A stretch of DNA of 64,000 nucleotides from an uncultured Roseicyclus sp. (GTDB taxonomy: Bacteria > Pseudomonadota > Alphaproteobacteria > Rhodobacterales > Rhodobacteraceae): contig CANLLF010000003.1 of assembly GCA_947491935.1 (NCBI GenBank), positions 496,001 to 560,000 of the forward strand, written 5' to 3'. Shown one piece after another: positions 8,998 to 18,443 of the stretch. Below the pieces are notes generated by a model that did no database searches, was not told the DNA's origin, and saw only the letters and a list, made by a program, of their open reading frames with translations. Positions within the stretch are counted from its first letter, which is position 1, and the number at the start of each line of letters is the position of its first letter. The position numbers were made by a program, and so were the translations under genes.

Positions 8998-11478
8998 CTA
9001 GTCCCGCGGGCTCAGCACCATCACGCCGAGATTGCCGGCGCGCGCGAGATCGGGATCGAGCGTCATCGGGACGTATTCGCCGCGCCGCCACAACTCACCC
9101 AGATCATCGTAATGGGGCGAAAGCGGGTGGCCGGATTGTCCGGTGGAAATAATGAACACGGAACTGTCGGGGTCGGCGAAATCGTATACGCCGCGATACC
9201 CGGCGCCGTGCGTGTTGAGGTAGGGCTCTGGCCCGTTGCCGGGCGTGGCGGCCCGGTTCAGGGTGAAATCCCCGCCGGACGTCGCCTGCCGGATGTTCAC
9301 GATCCATGAAAACAGGCGGGTGTCGCCCAGCACCTGATGTTCGTGCACGGCCTCGTGGGCGGCCCCCCAGCGCCAGCTTTCGATATCGTTGCCGTAGCGC
9401 TCGCTCAGGTCTTGAAGGGCCTCGTCGAGCGCCATCCGGGCGGTGTCGGTGCAATTCTCGGTGGCGGTCGAGGGCCGCACATCGCACCAGATCGACGCGC
9501 CATCGACGTCGCGGAACACCCGTTCGATGAAGATCGGTTCGACTTGATAGAATTCCTCGGCGAGCTGGCCGATATCGTCGCGGATCAGGCGCTGTTGCAG
9601 GTGCCGCATCCAGGCGGCGAAGATCAGCGGCTCGGGGAGGTGTTCGTTCATCTCCCCGTTCCAATCGGCCAGAAGCTCCAGCGCCCGCTGGCGGCGGCGT
9701 TCGGTCGTGCCAGGGGCGGCGGGCTCGCCGGTGAACCACAGATCCCGCGCGATCAGCGGCAGGAGGTTTCGCGCGGCGGCGGACACGGTATCAAGCTGCG
9801 CCTCGATGAAGCTGTCGCGTGTATGGACCTCGCGCGCCTCCATCAGGCGGCTGAGGCGGGTGATCCGCTGGGTGTCGCCCCAGAGATACGAGATGTGGAG
9901 TGGAAATTCGCGATCCACCATCTTGTTGTTGGTGTTGCCCAGAACCCCGCTTTCGGGATCGAGGAAGGTGGGGTTGGCGAAATATTGCGTGATGCCCTGC
10001 CAGCGGTTGCCCTCGATCCAGCCGCGCGAGGGCATCCGCGCCTGGGTCTCGTGCTCGTTGCGGCGCCAGGGCATGTGGCCGATCACCTGCATCGCGATGC
10101 GGCCATCCTCGGCGGCCAGCATCAGGTTGGCGGAGGGGGCCACGTAATCCTCCCCGGCGGCCAGCGCCTCTTCGATATTGCGCGCCCGCATCAGGCGCAG
10201 GCCGGTCTGCATCGAGGTGTTCTCGGTGCTCAGCGCGGTCCAGCGCATCGACACCACATGGCCCGCCGGGGTGACGGAGCCCAGGTTCCAGTGGCCGCCT
10301 GGGATGACCGGCCCGTTTTCGGTGTTGCGCAGGGTGATGGTGACGGGCGCTTCATCGGCGATCTCGATGATCTCGCGCCGGGTGTCGAATTCCGCCCATC
10401 CGTCGATGGTGCGGTATTGGGTGGGGTCGTCGGGGTTCAGCTCCTCGATATAGAGGTCGATATCGTCGAGATAGGCCGCCGTGATGCCCCAGCTGAGCCG
10501 CTCGGACCGGCCGTTGAGGATACCGGGCGTGCCGGGAATGCTCGCCCCGATCACGCCGCCCGTGGCAAGCTCCAGCCGGGCCAGATACCACAGCGAGGGC
10601 GCGGTGAGGCTCAGATGCGGGTCGGACGCCATCAGCGCGCCGCCGGCCGCCGAGCGGGTGGGGGTGGCGGCCCAGATATTGGAGGCGCCGCCGCGGTTCA
10701 CGCCCTGCCAGTTCGGGTGCAGCGCGTCGCGCGGGCCGGTCGCGCCACCGGCATCGGCAAACATCGTCTCCGGGATCTCCAGCACGCTGGCATAGTCGCC
10801 CAGTTCCGCGGCACCGGTGCCCGGTGCGTCGGGCATCAGGTCACTGATCCGGCCCGGTTCCGGCAGGGCCAGGGAGGCGCGGGCGCGCAGGATCTCATTC
10901 TCGTGGTGAGTGGCCAGCTCAAGTGCCATGAGCAGCGATAACATGATGGAATCATTGGGTCGCCAGGGCGCGATCTCGGGCTCGAACAGGAACAATTCGG
11001 GCGCACCGCGCCCCAAGGCCTCGTCCCTGACCAGCCGCAGCCACGCATTCACGCCGTCCGCATAGGCCTCCAGGATGCCAAGGCTGTCTTCGGAATAGGC
11101 GTCGAGCGACTGGCGCGCATATCCGTCCAGATCCAGCCGCCGCATCAAATCGTCGATCTCGAGCGTCCGCCGCCCGAACACCTCCGACAGCCGCCCCTGC
11201 GCCGTCCGGCGCAGCATCAGCATCTGCCACAGCCGGTCCTGGGCATGAACAAAGCCAAGCCCGTAATAGACGTCATGGTCGGTCAGCGCGAAGATATGCG
11301 GGACGGCGGCGGTGTTGCGGACGATCTCGATCTGCCCGTCGATACCGTCCACCTGCCAATCGGCCTCGTAATCAGGGATCGACCGGCTGGCGATCCACCA
11401 GCCAAGCGTGGCCACAAGGACACAAACGACAACACCGGCGGCCACAAGCCGCGTCAGCCATCGCAAGATCAGTCGCAT
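8998..11478 (-). CDS. Penicillin acylase family hydrolase
   Basis: An 826-residue Ntn-hydrolase. One N-terminal hydrophobic segment (residues 10-30) acts as a signal anchor, so the enzyme is periplasmic. The precursor is expected to cut itself before the nucleophile Ser266 (in NRGGASNIWA), giving an alpha chain and a larger beta chain. SDPHL and NTNNK, also typical of the family, follow. Family members cleave amides such as beta-lactam side chains or N-acyl homoserine lactones; the substrate here is not known. It is a single gene, converging with hflX. Confidence 0.9.
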   Translation of the reverse strand: MRLILRWLTRLVAAGVVVCVLVATLGWWIASRSIPDYEADWQVDGIDGQIEIVRNTAAVPHIFALTDHDVYYGLGFVHAQDRLWQMLMLRRTAQGRLSEVFGRRTLEIDDLMRRLDLDGYARQSLDAYSEDSLGILEAYADGVNAWLRLVRDEALGRGAPELFLFEPEIAPWRPNDSIMLSLLMALELATHHENEILRARASLALPEPGRISDLMPDAPGTGAAELGDYASVLEIPETMFADAGGATGPRDALHPNWQGVNRGGASNIWAATPTRSAAGGALMASDPHLSLTAPSLWYLARLELATGGVIGASIPGTPGILNGRSERLSWGITAAYLDDIDLYIEELNPDDPTQYRTIDGWAEFDTRREIIEIADEAPVTITLRNTENGPVIPGGHWNLGSVTPAGHVVSMRWTALSTENTSMQTGLRLMRARNIEEALAAGEDYVAPSANLMLAAEDGRIAMQVIGHMPWRRNEHETQARMPSRGWIEGNRWQGITQYFANPTFLDPESGVLGNTNNKMVDREFPLHISYLWGDTQRITRLSRLMEAREVHTRDSFIEAQLDTVSAAARNLLPLIARDLWFTGEPAAPGTTERRRQRALELLADWNGEMNEHLPEPLIFAAWMRHLQQRLIRDDIGQLAEEFYQVEPIFIERVFRDVDGASIWCDVRPSTATENCTDTARMALDEALQDLSERYGNDIESWRWGAAHEAVHEHQVLGDTRLFSWIVNIRQATSGGDFTLNRAATPGNGPEPYLNTHGAGYRGVYDFADPDSSVFIISTGQSGHPLSPHYDDLGELWRRGEYVPMTLDPDLARAGNLGVMVLSPRD

Positions 11479-11520
11479 CGTGGTGGTGTTCCCTGGCCAG
11501 TTGACTCGTATCGCACGCGT

Positions 11521-11997
11521 CTAGCGCGCAGCGGCGGCCTCGGCAATGGCGGCGAAGACGGCATCGAGCTCTGACGCGGCGTCGACAAGATCGGCCTCGG
11601 CCTCGTTAAAGTAGGGCGAATAGAGCGCGGAGGGGCGGATATAGCTGAGCGTGGCGGTGCCATCCGCGTTCTCGGTGAGGTAGAGGCGGACGGGCGCGTG
11701 GATCATCGCCGCGGTGGACAATTCAAGGATCCGCACGGCGTAGACATTGTTGAACACGCCGATCACCATGTTACCCGGGATCTCGATGCCCCGGTTGGCC
11801 GCCGCGCCCGTTGGCCCGGCGCGGGTGACAACCGCCATCCCGTTCTCCGAGACGGCCGAGTTGGTGCGATCCACGAGCGTCGCAAAATCATGGGCGGTCA
11901 CGTGGACTTCCCAGCCCTCGCGCGGCGCAAGGTCAGCCACGTCCTGCGCGGCCAGCGGAAGGCTGAGGAAAACAAGGGCGATGAGGGCACGAAACAT
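11521..11997 (-). CDS. DUF302 domain protein, secreted
   Basis: 158 residues with a signal peptide (cleavage after about residue 17, SLPLAAQ). It carries a DUF302 domain, recognisable from FNNVYAVRILELSTAAMIHA and APVRLYLTEN. DUF302 proteins are widespread envelope or cytoplasmic proteins without a settled function. It lies 42 bases upstream of the acylase gene on the same strand, so the two may be cotranscribed. Confidence 0.8.
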   Translation of the reverse strand: MFRALIALVFLSLPLAAQDVADLAPREGWEVHVTAHDFATLVDRTNSAVSENGMAVVTRAGPTGAAANRGIEIPGNMVIGVFNNVYAVRILELSTAAMIHAPVRLYLTENADGTATLSYIRPSALYSPYFNEAEADLVDAASELDAVFAAIAEAAAAR

Positions 11998-12100
11998 GGA
12001 TCTCTCCCGAAGCTGGTGTGGCCTCGGGATGACATCTTGGACGCGCCCGCGCCAGTCACGCTTGCGCGAGGCGCTGGCTCGGCGGATCAGGGCCGCGCGG

Positions 12101-12694
12101 TCAGGGGATAATACGGGTGTAGCGCGTTCCGTCCAGCGTGGCGCCGATGATCAGGCCGGCCTGGCCGTAGATCACCGCGATCACCGGTTCGGAGATTGTC
12201 GCGGTGTCGAACCCAAGCGCACCGGCCTGCGTGTTGACCGCGTAGCGCACATCAGCACCCACCGACCAGCCGACCGAGTTGCGGAATTCGCTCAGCGCCT
12301 GTTCGGTCATGAAAAACAGCGTATGGGCATATTGCTGCGCGCCGATCTGCAACCCGAAGGAGCCGGAGACGGCGGAGTAGTAATCCACCGTCGCGCCGTT
12401 GATCCGCAGCGCGCCGCGCCCATAGGCGCCGCCAAAGCCAAAGCCCGCCTCGGTGATCAGCGGCATCACCAGCATACCGGCGGCGTTGTTCACAAGGTCG
12501 GTCGTGCCCGGCACCTCTTGCTGCATGAAATCAAGCGCTGCGTCCGCGCGCGCATCGATGCGGGGCCCGTTATTGTTGCCCAGGGGATTGCCGCAAGCCG
12601 CCAGAAGCGGTGCTGCGCCCACCCCCAGAAGAAGCGACCGCCGCGAGAGTGCGGGACGGGAAGAGTGTGCGGGACGGGAAATACCATCTGCCAT
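12101..12694 (-). CDS. Lipoprotein with Ysc84/SYLF-like domain
   Basis: 197 residues from ATG 12694. The N-terminus has an SRRSLLLG twin-arginine-like motif followed by LLAACGN, a lipobox with Cys about 34, so it is probably a Tat-exported lipoprotein. The body (GMLVMPLITEAGFGFGGAYGRG, then SGSFGLQIGAQQYAHTLFFMT) matches the Ysc84/SYLF lipid-binding domain. The role in the envelope is unknown. A longer open frame to 12757 lacks the lipoprotein start arrangement and was not used. Confidence 0.8.
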   Translation of the reverse strand: MADGISRPAHSSRPALSRRSLLLGVGAAPLLAACGNPLGNNNGPRIDARADAALDFMQQEVPGTTDLVNNAAGMLVMPLITEAGFGFGGAYGRGALRINGATVDYYSAVSGSFGLQIGAQQYAHTLFFMTEQALSEFRNSVGWSVGADVRYAVNTQAGALGFDTATISEPVIAVIYGQAGLIIGATLDGTRYTRIIP

Positions 12695-12852
12695 GTGGGT
12701 ATGCCTTGCCTGTTTGTTACCGTGGCCGGAGGTTTGTCCCCCGATTCTCGTCGGCAAGACTACGCCGAAAGGCAGGCCATGTCATCCGCGAAACCACAAG
12801 GTTTGCGGGTTTTCGCCGATTTGGCCGCTAGGGATAGCGCCCGGGCCCAGAT

Positions 12853-13851
12853 CTATCCGTTCAGATACTCCGCCACGCGGGGGGCGAAATACGTCAGCAC
12901 GCCGTCGCAGCCCGCCCGCCGGAACGCCATCAGGCTTTCGAGCATGACCTTGTCGCCATCGATCCAGCCATTGGCCGCCGCCGCCTCGATCATCGCGTAT
13001 TCGCCGGAGACCTGATAGGCATAGGTCGGCGCGCCGAAGCGGTCCTTCACCTGTCGGCACATGTCGAGATAGGGCAGGCCGGGCTTGACCATCACCATAT
13101 CGGCTCCTTCGCGCAGGTCCCGCTCCACACAGCGCAGCGCCTCGCGGCCGTTGAGCGGATCGATCTGGTAGGTTTTCTTGTCGCCTTTCAGCGCGCCGGA
13201 CGCGCCCACCGCATCGCGGAACGGGCCGTAAAAGGCGCTGGCGAACTTGGCGGCGTAGGACATGATCGCGACATTGGTATGCCCGTTGTCCTCCAGCGCC
13301 GCCCGGAGCGCGCCGATGCGGCCATCCATCATGTCGGACGGCCCCAGAATGTCGGCTCCGGCCTCGGCCTGGGTCAGGCCCATCTTGACAAGCGCCTCGA
13401 CCGTCTCGTCATTCACTATGACGTCGTCCCGCACGATGCCGTCATGGCCGTTGATGTTGTAAGGGTCGAGCGCGATGTCGGTCATGATGGCGATCTCGAT
13501 GCCCGCCTCGCGGATGGCACGGATGGCGCGGTTTGACAGATTGTCGGGGTTCCACGCCTCCTCGCACAGCTCGGTTTTCAGGGCGGCATCGGTGTAGGGG
13601 AAGATGCAGATGGCCGGGATGCCAAGCGACGCGGCATGGCGGGCGGCATCCACCAGCAGATCCACCGACCGGCGCTCCACGCCCGGCATGGAGGCCACGG
13701 CCTGCCGCTCATTGTGCCCGTCACACACGAAGACCGGCCAGATCAGGTCATGGACCGAGAGTGCGCTTTCGCGGACTAGGTTGCGGAGTGGTGCGGCCGA
13801 GCGGGTGCGGCGGAAGCGGGTCAGCGGGTAGGGGGCTTGGTTGACGCTCAT
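12853..13851 (-). CDS. hemB: Delta-aminolevulinic acid dehydratase (porphobilinogen synthase)
   Basis: A 332-residue enzyme that condenses two 5-aminolevulinates to porphobilinogen in tetrapyrrole synthesis. The two active-site lysines lie in SYAAKFASAFYGPFRDA and VMVKPGLPYLDM (Schiff-base Lys). At the metal site, the Cys-rich motif of zinc enzymes is replaced by TDIALDPYNINGHDG, so this is the Asp-type, Mg-dependent or zinc-free form known from Rhodobacter. ATG 13851 gives the family length; ATG 13872 is an in-frame alternative. Confidence 0.96.
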   Translation of the reverse strand: MSVNQAPYPLTRFRRTRSAAPLRNLVRESALSVHDLIWPVFVCDGHNERQAVASMPGVERRSVDLLVDAARHAASLGIPAICIFPYTDAALKTELCEEAWNPDNLSNRAIRAIREAGIEIAIMTDIALDPYNINGHDGIVRDDVIVNDETVEALVKMGLTQAEAGADILGPSDMMDGRIGALRAALEDNGHTNVAIMSYAAKFASAFYGPFRDAVGASGALKGDKKTYQIDPLNGREALRCVERDLREGADMVMVKPGLPYLDMCRQVKDRFGAPTYAYQVSGEYAMIEAAAANGWIDGDKVMLESLMAFRRAGCDGVLTYFAPRVAEYLNG

Positions 13852-14010
13852 GGCTTGCGCTCTTTCGCTCATCTTCAGGTTGCGGACAGAGGTGCCACGG
13901 CAACGCCCGCCACGCAAGCTTTGCCCCAGACGCGCAGGGGGGCTGGCATCCGGGGAATCGCCCGCATATGGTGCCGCCAAATCAGACCCTTCAGCCGGTT
14001 GGGACACCCG

Positions 14011-14529
14011 TTGGACTTCCTCGATCTCGTCACCGAAGTGATTGACCTAAGGTCATTTTCCAATCTTTGGTATTGGATCGTCCTGGCGATTTTGTGGTCG
14101 TCGATGTCCCATTGGACCATCGGTGTGCCCTATCATCTGGTGACGCGCGCCAATCGCGGGGATGCGCAGGCTGAGGCCGACATGATGGTTTTGACCCGCA
14201 TGAATGCCGAGCGCATGGTTTCCCAGGCCGATGCGTCCGGCGTTCCGGCGACGGCCTTTTCCACCTTCCTTCTGACCGGCCTTGCGATTGTCGGCTGGGT
14301 CTATGATGTTGAGTTCTGTCAGGCGATCTTCTTGCTCCTGTGCCCCTCGATTCTGGTTCTGGTTCTGGGGGTCTGGACGTCGCGGCGCCTGAAGGCGGAC
14401 GATTACGCCCATGTGCCGCAGATCCTGCGCCAGCATCGCATCATCGTCCAGATGCTGGGGGTGGTGTTCATCTTCATCACCGCCTTCTGGGGTATGTATC
14501 AAAACGTAAATGTGGGCCCGCTTGGGTAA
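14011..14529 (+). CDS. Roseobacter-type small membrane protein
   Basis: 172 residues if translation begins at TTG 14011 (LDFLDLVTEVIDLRSFSNLW). There are three hydrophobic segments (about residues 17-37, 80-100 and 105-125) and a fourth near 148-165. Related Rhodobacteraceae proteins begin with this DLRSFSNLWYW motif; some carry the unsupported name 'component of SufBCD complex', but no suf genes are nearby. The open frame extends to 13837 but would then overlap the hemB start and encode an Arg/Pro-rich stretch, so the later start is preferred. mfd follows after 43 bases. Confidence 0.75.
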   Translation: MDFLDLVTEVIDLRSFSNLWYWIVLAILWSSMSHWTIGVPYHLVTRANRGDAQAEADMMVLTRMNAERMVSQADASGVPATAFSTFLLTGLAIVGWVYDVEFCQAIFLLLCPSILVLVLGVWTSRRLKADDYAHVPQILRQHRIIVQMLGVVFIFITAFWGMYQNVNVGPLG

Positions 14530-14572
14530 GGCGGCTTGACACCCGGGCCGGGCGGCGTAGGTCAGGCGCTCC

Positions 14573-17500
14573 ATGGCTGATCCCGATCATATCCTGTGCG
14601 GCGGCGCACCCGAGGGCTTTGACGCCACCCTTGTGCTCGCCGAGGCTGCCAAGGGCACGCCGGTTGTGCATGTGGCGCGCGATGACAAACGCCTGCGGGC
14701 CATGGCGACGGCTTTGGCGTTTTTCGACCCAAGCGTGCCGGTGCTGGAATTCCCGGGGTGGGATTGTCTGCCCTATGATCGGGTATCGCCCCAGGCGGAG
14801 ATTTCCGCGGTGCGGATGGCGACGCTGGCGGGCCTCGCCGCGGGCCTGAGCGGGCCGTTCATCTTGCTGACGACGCTGAATGCCGCGACGCAATATGTGC
14901 CGCCGCGTGATCTGCTGGCCTCGTCGGCTTTTGTCGCGACGGTGGGCGGGCGGCTGGATGAAACCGCTTTGCGCAGATTTCTGGTTCGTATGGGCTATGT
15001 GCAGGCCCCCACGGTGACGGAGCCCGGCGATTACGCCGTGCGCGGCGGTATCATCGATGTCTGGCCGCCGGGGGAAGAGATGCCGGTCCGCCTCGATCTG
15101 TTCGGCGATGTCCTTGACGGCGCGCGACGCTTCGATGCCGCGACCCAGCGCACCACGGAGAAGCTCGAGCGGGTGGAACTGGCCCCGGTTTCCGAGATCA
15201 TCCTGGACGATCAGGCCGTCGCCCGGTTCCGGCAGAATTACCGGGTGGAGTTCGGGGCCGGCGGCTCGGACGATCCGCTTTACGAGGCCGTGACGGCAGG
15301 CCGCAAGGCGCAGGGCATGGAGCATTGGCTGCCGTTCTTCCATGAGCGGCTGGAAACGCTGTTCGACTACCTGCCCGGGGCGACCGTGACGCTGGACGAT
15401 CAGGCCACGCCGCAACGCATCGCGCGGTGGGAGTCGATCACCGATCAATACGATACCCGCAAGACCGCGCTGACCCAGAAGGGGCGGCTGGATACGGTCT
15501 ACAAACCGGCCCCGCCGGAGCTTCTCTACCTCGACGACGCGGCGTGGGAAAAGGCGGTTGCTGGCCATCGCGTGGTCCAGTTTTCCGTGCATTCCGCCGC
15601 CAGCGGGCCTGGCGTGATCGATGCGGGCGGGCGGATCGGGCGCAGTTTCGCGCCGGAGCGACAACAAGAAAATCTGAGCCTTTTCGGCGCCTTGGCCGAC
15701 CATGTTCATGCAACGCGCAAGAACAGTGCCGTGGTCATCGCGTCCTGGTCCGAAGGGGCGCGGGAACGGTTAGAAGGCCTTCTGGAAGATGAGGGCGTGT
15801 CGGACGTCAAACGGATCACCGATTCGCGGGATATCGGCGGGCCGGGGTCCGTCGGCTTGACGGTCTGGCCGCTGGAGGAAGGGTTTACCGGCGGTGATCT
15901 GACAGTGATTTCGGAGCAGGACGTGTTGGGCGACCGCCTGATCCGGCCCAAACGCAAGACCAAACGCGCCGAGAATTATCTGACCGAGGCGCAGAGCCTG
16001 AGCCCCGGTGATCTGGTTGTTCATGTCGATCACGGGGTGGGCCGCTACAACGGGCTTGAGACCGTCACCGCCATGGGCGCGCCGCATGAATGTATCGCGC
16101 TGGAATATGCAGGCGGCGACCGGTTGTTCCTGCCGGTTGAAAACATCGAACTGCTCAGCCGTTATGGCCATGACGAGGGGCTGCTCGACAAGCTCGGCGG
16201 CGGCGCGTGGCAGGCCAAGAAGGCGCGGCTCAAGGAACGCATCCGGCAGATCGCCGAGAAGCTGATCCGCATCGCCGCCGAACGCGAATTGCGCAGCGCC
16301 CCGATCTTCGAGCCGCCGGGCGACATGTGGGAGGCGTTCTGCGCGCGGTTTCCCTACGAGGAAACCGATGATCAGCTGAGCGCCATTGCCGATGTGCTGG
16401 AGGATCTGACGCTCGGGCGCCCGATGGATCGCCTGATCGTGGGCGATGTGGGCTTCGGCAAGACCGAAGTGGCGATGCGCGCGGCGTTTGTTGCGGCGGC
16501 CTCGGGCATGCAGGTGGCGATCATTGCACCCACAACCCTTCTGGCACGCCAGCACGCCAAGACGTTTCAGGACCGCTTCCGCGGCTTCCCCGTGACCGTC
16601 CGGCAGCTCAGCCGCTTTGTCGGTGCAAAACAGGCGGCGGAGACCCGCAAAGGCCTGGCCGACGGCTCCGTCGATATCGTGATCGGCACCCATGCGGTGC
16701 TGGCCAAGCAGGTGCGGATCAAGAATCTCGGCCTGCTGATCATCGACGAGGAACAGCGCTTCGGCGTGACCCACAAGGAGCGCCTGAAGGAGATGCGGTC
16801 GGACGTGCATGTCCTGACGCTGACGGCCACGCCGATCCCGCGCACGTTGCAGATGTCGCTGTCGGGCGTCCGGGACCTCAGCCTGATCGGCACACCGCCG
16901 GTCGACCGCCTGGCGATCCGCACCTATGTGAGCGAATTCGACACCGTCACGATCCGCGAGGCGCTCTTGCGCGAGCATTATCGCGGCGGGCAGACATTCT
17001 ACGTGGTGCCGCGCATTCAGGACCTGCCGGAGATCGAGGAATTTCTGCGCGATCATGTGCCAGAGGTCAGCTATGTCGTGGCCCATGGGCAGATGGCGGC
17101 GGGCGAACTTGATGACCGGATGGTGGCCTTCTACGACGGCAAATATGACGTGCTGCTGGCGACGACCATCGTGGAGAGCGGCATCGATATCCCCACCGCC
17201 AACACCATGGTCATCCACCGCGCCGACAGGTTCGGCCTGGCGCAACTCTATCAGATCCGGGGCCGCGTGGGCCGCGCCAAGACGCGGGCCTATGCCTATC
17301 TGACAACCAAGCCACGCGGGAAACTGACGCCCACCGCCGAAAAGCGCCTGCGTGTTCTGGGGAGCCTCGACAGCCTTGGCGCGGGCTTCACCATCGCCAG
17401 CCAGGACCTCGATATCAGGGGCGCAGGCAACATCGTGGGCGAGGAGCAATCGGGCCATGTCAAGGAAGTGGGCTTTGAGCTGTACCAAAGCATGCTGGAG

Positions 17501-18037
17501 GAGGCGATTGCCAAGATCCGCTCGGGTGAGGCCGAGGGCCTTCCGGGCGACGATGGCCAATGGTCGCCCACGATCAACCTTGGCGTGCCGGTCCTGATCC
17601 CCGAAAAATACGTGCCCGATCTGGATGTGCGCCTGGGCCTCTATCGCCGCCTCAGCCAGTTGGAGACCAAGGTGGATCTCGAAAGGTTTGCGGCGGAGTT
17701 GATCGACCGCTTCGGCACGCTGCCCAAGGAGGTCAACACGCTACTTCTGGTGGTGCGCATCAAGGCGATGTGCAAACGCGCCCATATAGCCAAGCTCGAC
17801 GCCGGGCCGAAGGGAGCCACGATCCAGTTCCACAACGACAAGTTCCCCAACCCTGCCGGTCTGGTGAAATTCGTGCAGGACCAGAACGGCCTGGCCAAGA
17901 TTCGCGACAACAAGATCGTCGTGCGCCGCGACTGGATGAAGGATGCCGACAAGATCAAGGGCGCCTTTGCCATTGCGCGTGATCTGGCGATGGAGGCGAA
18001 GGTGACGACGGAGAAGGTGCCTAACAAGGCAAGTTGA
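14573..18037 (+). CDS. mfd: Transcription-repair coupling factor Mfd
   Basis: A 1154-residue DNA translocase that removes stalled RNA polymerase and recruits UvrA. The UvrB-like N-terminal half includes PGWDCLPYDRVSPQ. The RNA-polymerase-interacting CarD-like domain is near residues 475-535 (GDLVVHVDHGVGRYNG). The RecG-like helicase motor has Walker A GDVGFGKTE, the DEEQRFG box, TATPIPRT and QIRGRVGR. The C-terminal TRCF domain (NLGVPVLIPEKYVPD) is complete. Length and domain order are normal. Confidence 0.97.
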   Translation: MADPDHILCGGAPEGFDATLVLAEAAKGTPVVHVARDDKRLRAMATALAFFDPSVPVLEFPGWDCLPYDRVSPQAEISAVRMATLAGLAAGLSGPFILLTTLNAATQYVPPRDLLASSAFVATVGGRLDETALRRFLVRMGYVQAPTVTEPGDYAVRGGIIDVWPPGEEMPVRLDLFGDVLDGARRFDAATQRTTEKLERVELAPVSEIILDDQAVARFRQNYRVEFGAGGSDDPLYEAVTAGRKAQGMEHWLPFFHERLETLFDYLPGATVTLDDQATPQRIARWESITDQYDTRKTALTQKGRLDTVYKPAPPELLYLDDAAWEKAVAGHRVVQFSVHSAASGPGVIDAGGRIGRSFAPERQQENLSLFGALADHVHATRKNSAVVIASWSEGARERLEGLLEDEGVSDVKRITDSRDIGGPGSVGLTVWPLEEGFTGGDLTVISEQDVLGDRLIRPKRKTKRAENYLTEAQSLSPGDLVVHVDHGVGRYNGLETVTAMGAPHECIALEYAGGDRLFLPVENIELLSRYGHDEGLLDKLGGGAWQAKKARLKERIRQIAEKLIRIAAERELRSAPIFEPPGDMWEAFCARFPYEETDDQLSAIADVLEDLTLGRPMDRLIVGDVGFGKTEVAMRAAFVAAASGMQVAIIAPTTLLARQHAKTFQDRFRGFPVTVRQLSRFVGAKQAAETRKGLADGSVDIVIGTHAVLAKQVRIKNLGLLIIDEEQRFGVTHKERLKEMRSDVHVLTLTATPIPRTLQMSLSGVRDLSLIGTPPVDRLAIRTYVSEFDTVTIREALLREHYRGGQTFYVVPRIQDLPEIEEFLRDHVPEVSYVVAHGQMAAGELDDRMVAFYDGKYDVLLATTIVESGIDIPTANTMVIHRADRFGLAQLYQIRGRVGRAKTRAYAYLTTKPRGKLTPTAEKRLRVLGSLDSLGAGFTIASQDLDIRGAGNIVGEEQSGHVKEVGFELYQSMLEEAIAKIRSGEAEGLPGDDGQWSPTINLGVPVLIPEKYVPDLDVRLGLYRRLSQLETKVDLERFAAELIDRFGTLPKEVNTLLLVVRIKAMCKRAHIAKLDAGPKGATIQFHNDKFPNPAGLVKFVQDQNGLAKIRDNKIVVRRDWMKDADKIKGAFAIARDLAMEAKVTTEKVPNKAS

Positions 18038-18068
18038 CATTGGGCACGGCGTTAACCTTTCTTAACAG

Positions 18069-18362
18069 ATGCCCCGTGTTCCCCGTTTTCTCCTGCCCCT
18101 GTTGGGCGTTTGTCTTTGGTTCATGGTGTTCGCGGGGTCGGCGGCGCAAGCCGACGGCCAAACGGCGCCGGATTATGATTGGGCCGAAACACCATTTGCC
18201 CGGCTCCTGAACGCGCAGACCTTCACCTGCTCAGGGCGCACCTGCGGTGAGATGCGCAGTTGTGCGGAGGCGTGTCATGCGCTGCTGGTTTGCGGCGACC
18301 GGCGCCGCGACGGTGACAATGACGGCATCCCGTGTGAGAATCTCTGCAACAGCCGGTGCTGA
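18069..18362 (+). CDS. Secreted Excalibur-domain protein
   Basis: 97 residues with a signal peptide (hydrophobic residues 7-27, cut near AAQA). The C-terminal Excalibur motif RDGDNDGIPCENLC is a DxDxDG calcium-binding loop with paired cysteines; six cysteines in the last 45 residues suggest disulphides. There is no ribosome-binding site: the start codon comes 2 bases after TTAAC, and a stop codon lies directly upstream in frame, so the mRNA may be leaderless or weakly translated. TTGACA at 18034-18039, overlapping the mfd stop, could be its -35. Confidence 0.75.
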   Translation: MPRVPRFLLPLLGVCLWFMVFAGSAAQADGQTAPDYDWAETPFARLLNAQTFTCSGRTCGEMRSCAEACHALLVCGDRRRDGDNDGIPCENLCNSRC

Positions 18363-18443
18363 GCCGCGCAGGTTTCCGGGCCGACATCGGCGCGTCGGCA
18401 TGGTAGTCTGCCGCATCTACATTGTTTCACGATGGAGCATTTC

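Noticed and set aside
9337-10941. A 534-codon plus-strand open frame opposite the acylase gene
   Set aside because: It mirrors the acylase coding frame; no family resemblance and no ribosome-binding site.
15770-17560. A 596-codon minus-strand open frame opposite mfd
   Set aside because: It is fully antisense to the conserved helicase gene, with no recognisable motifs.
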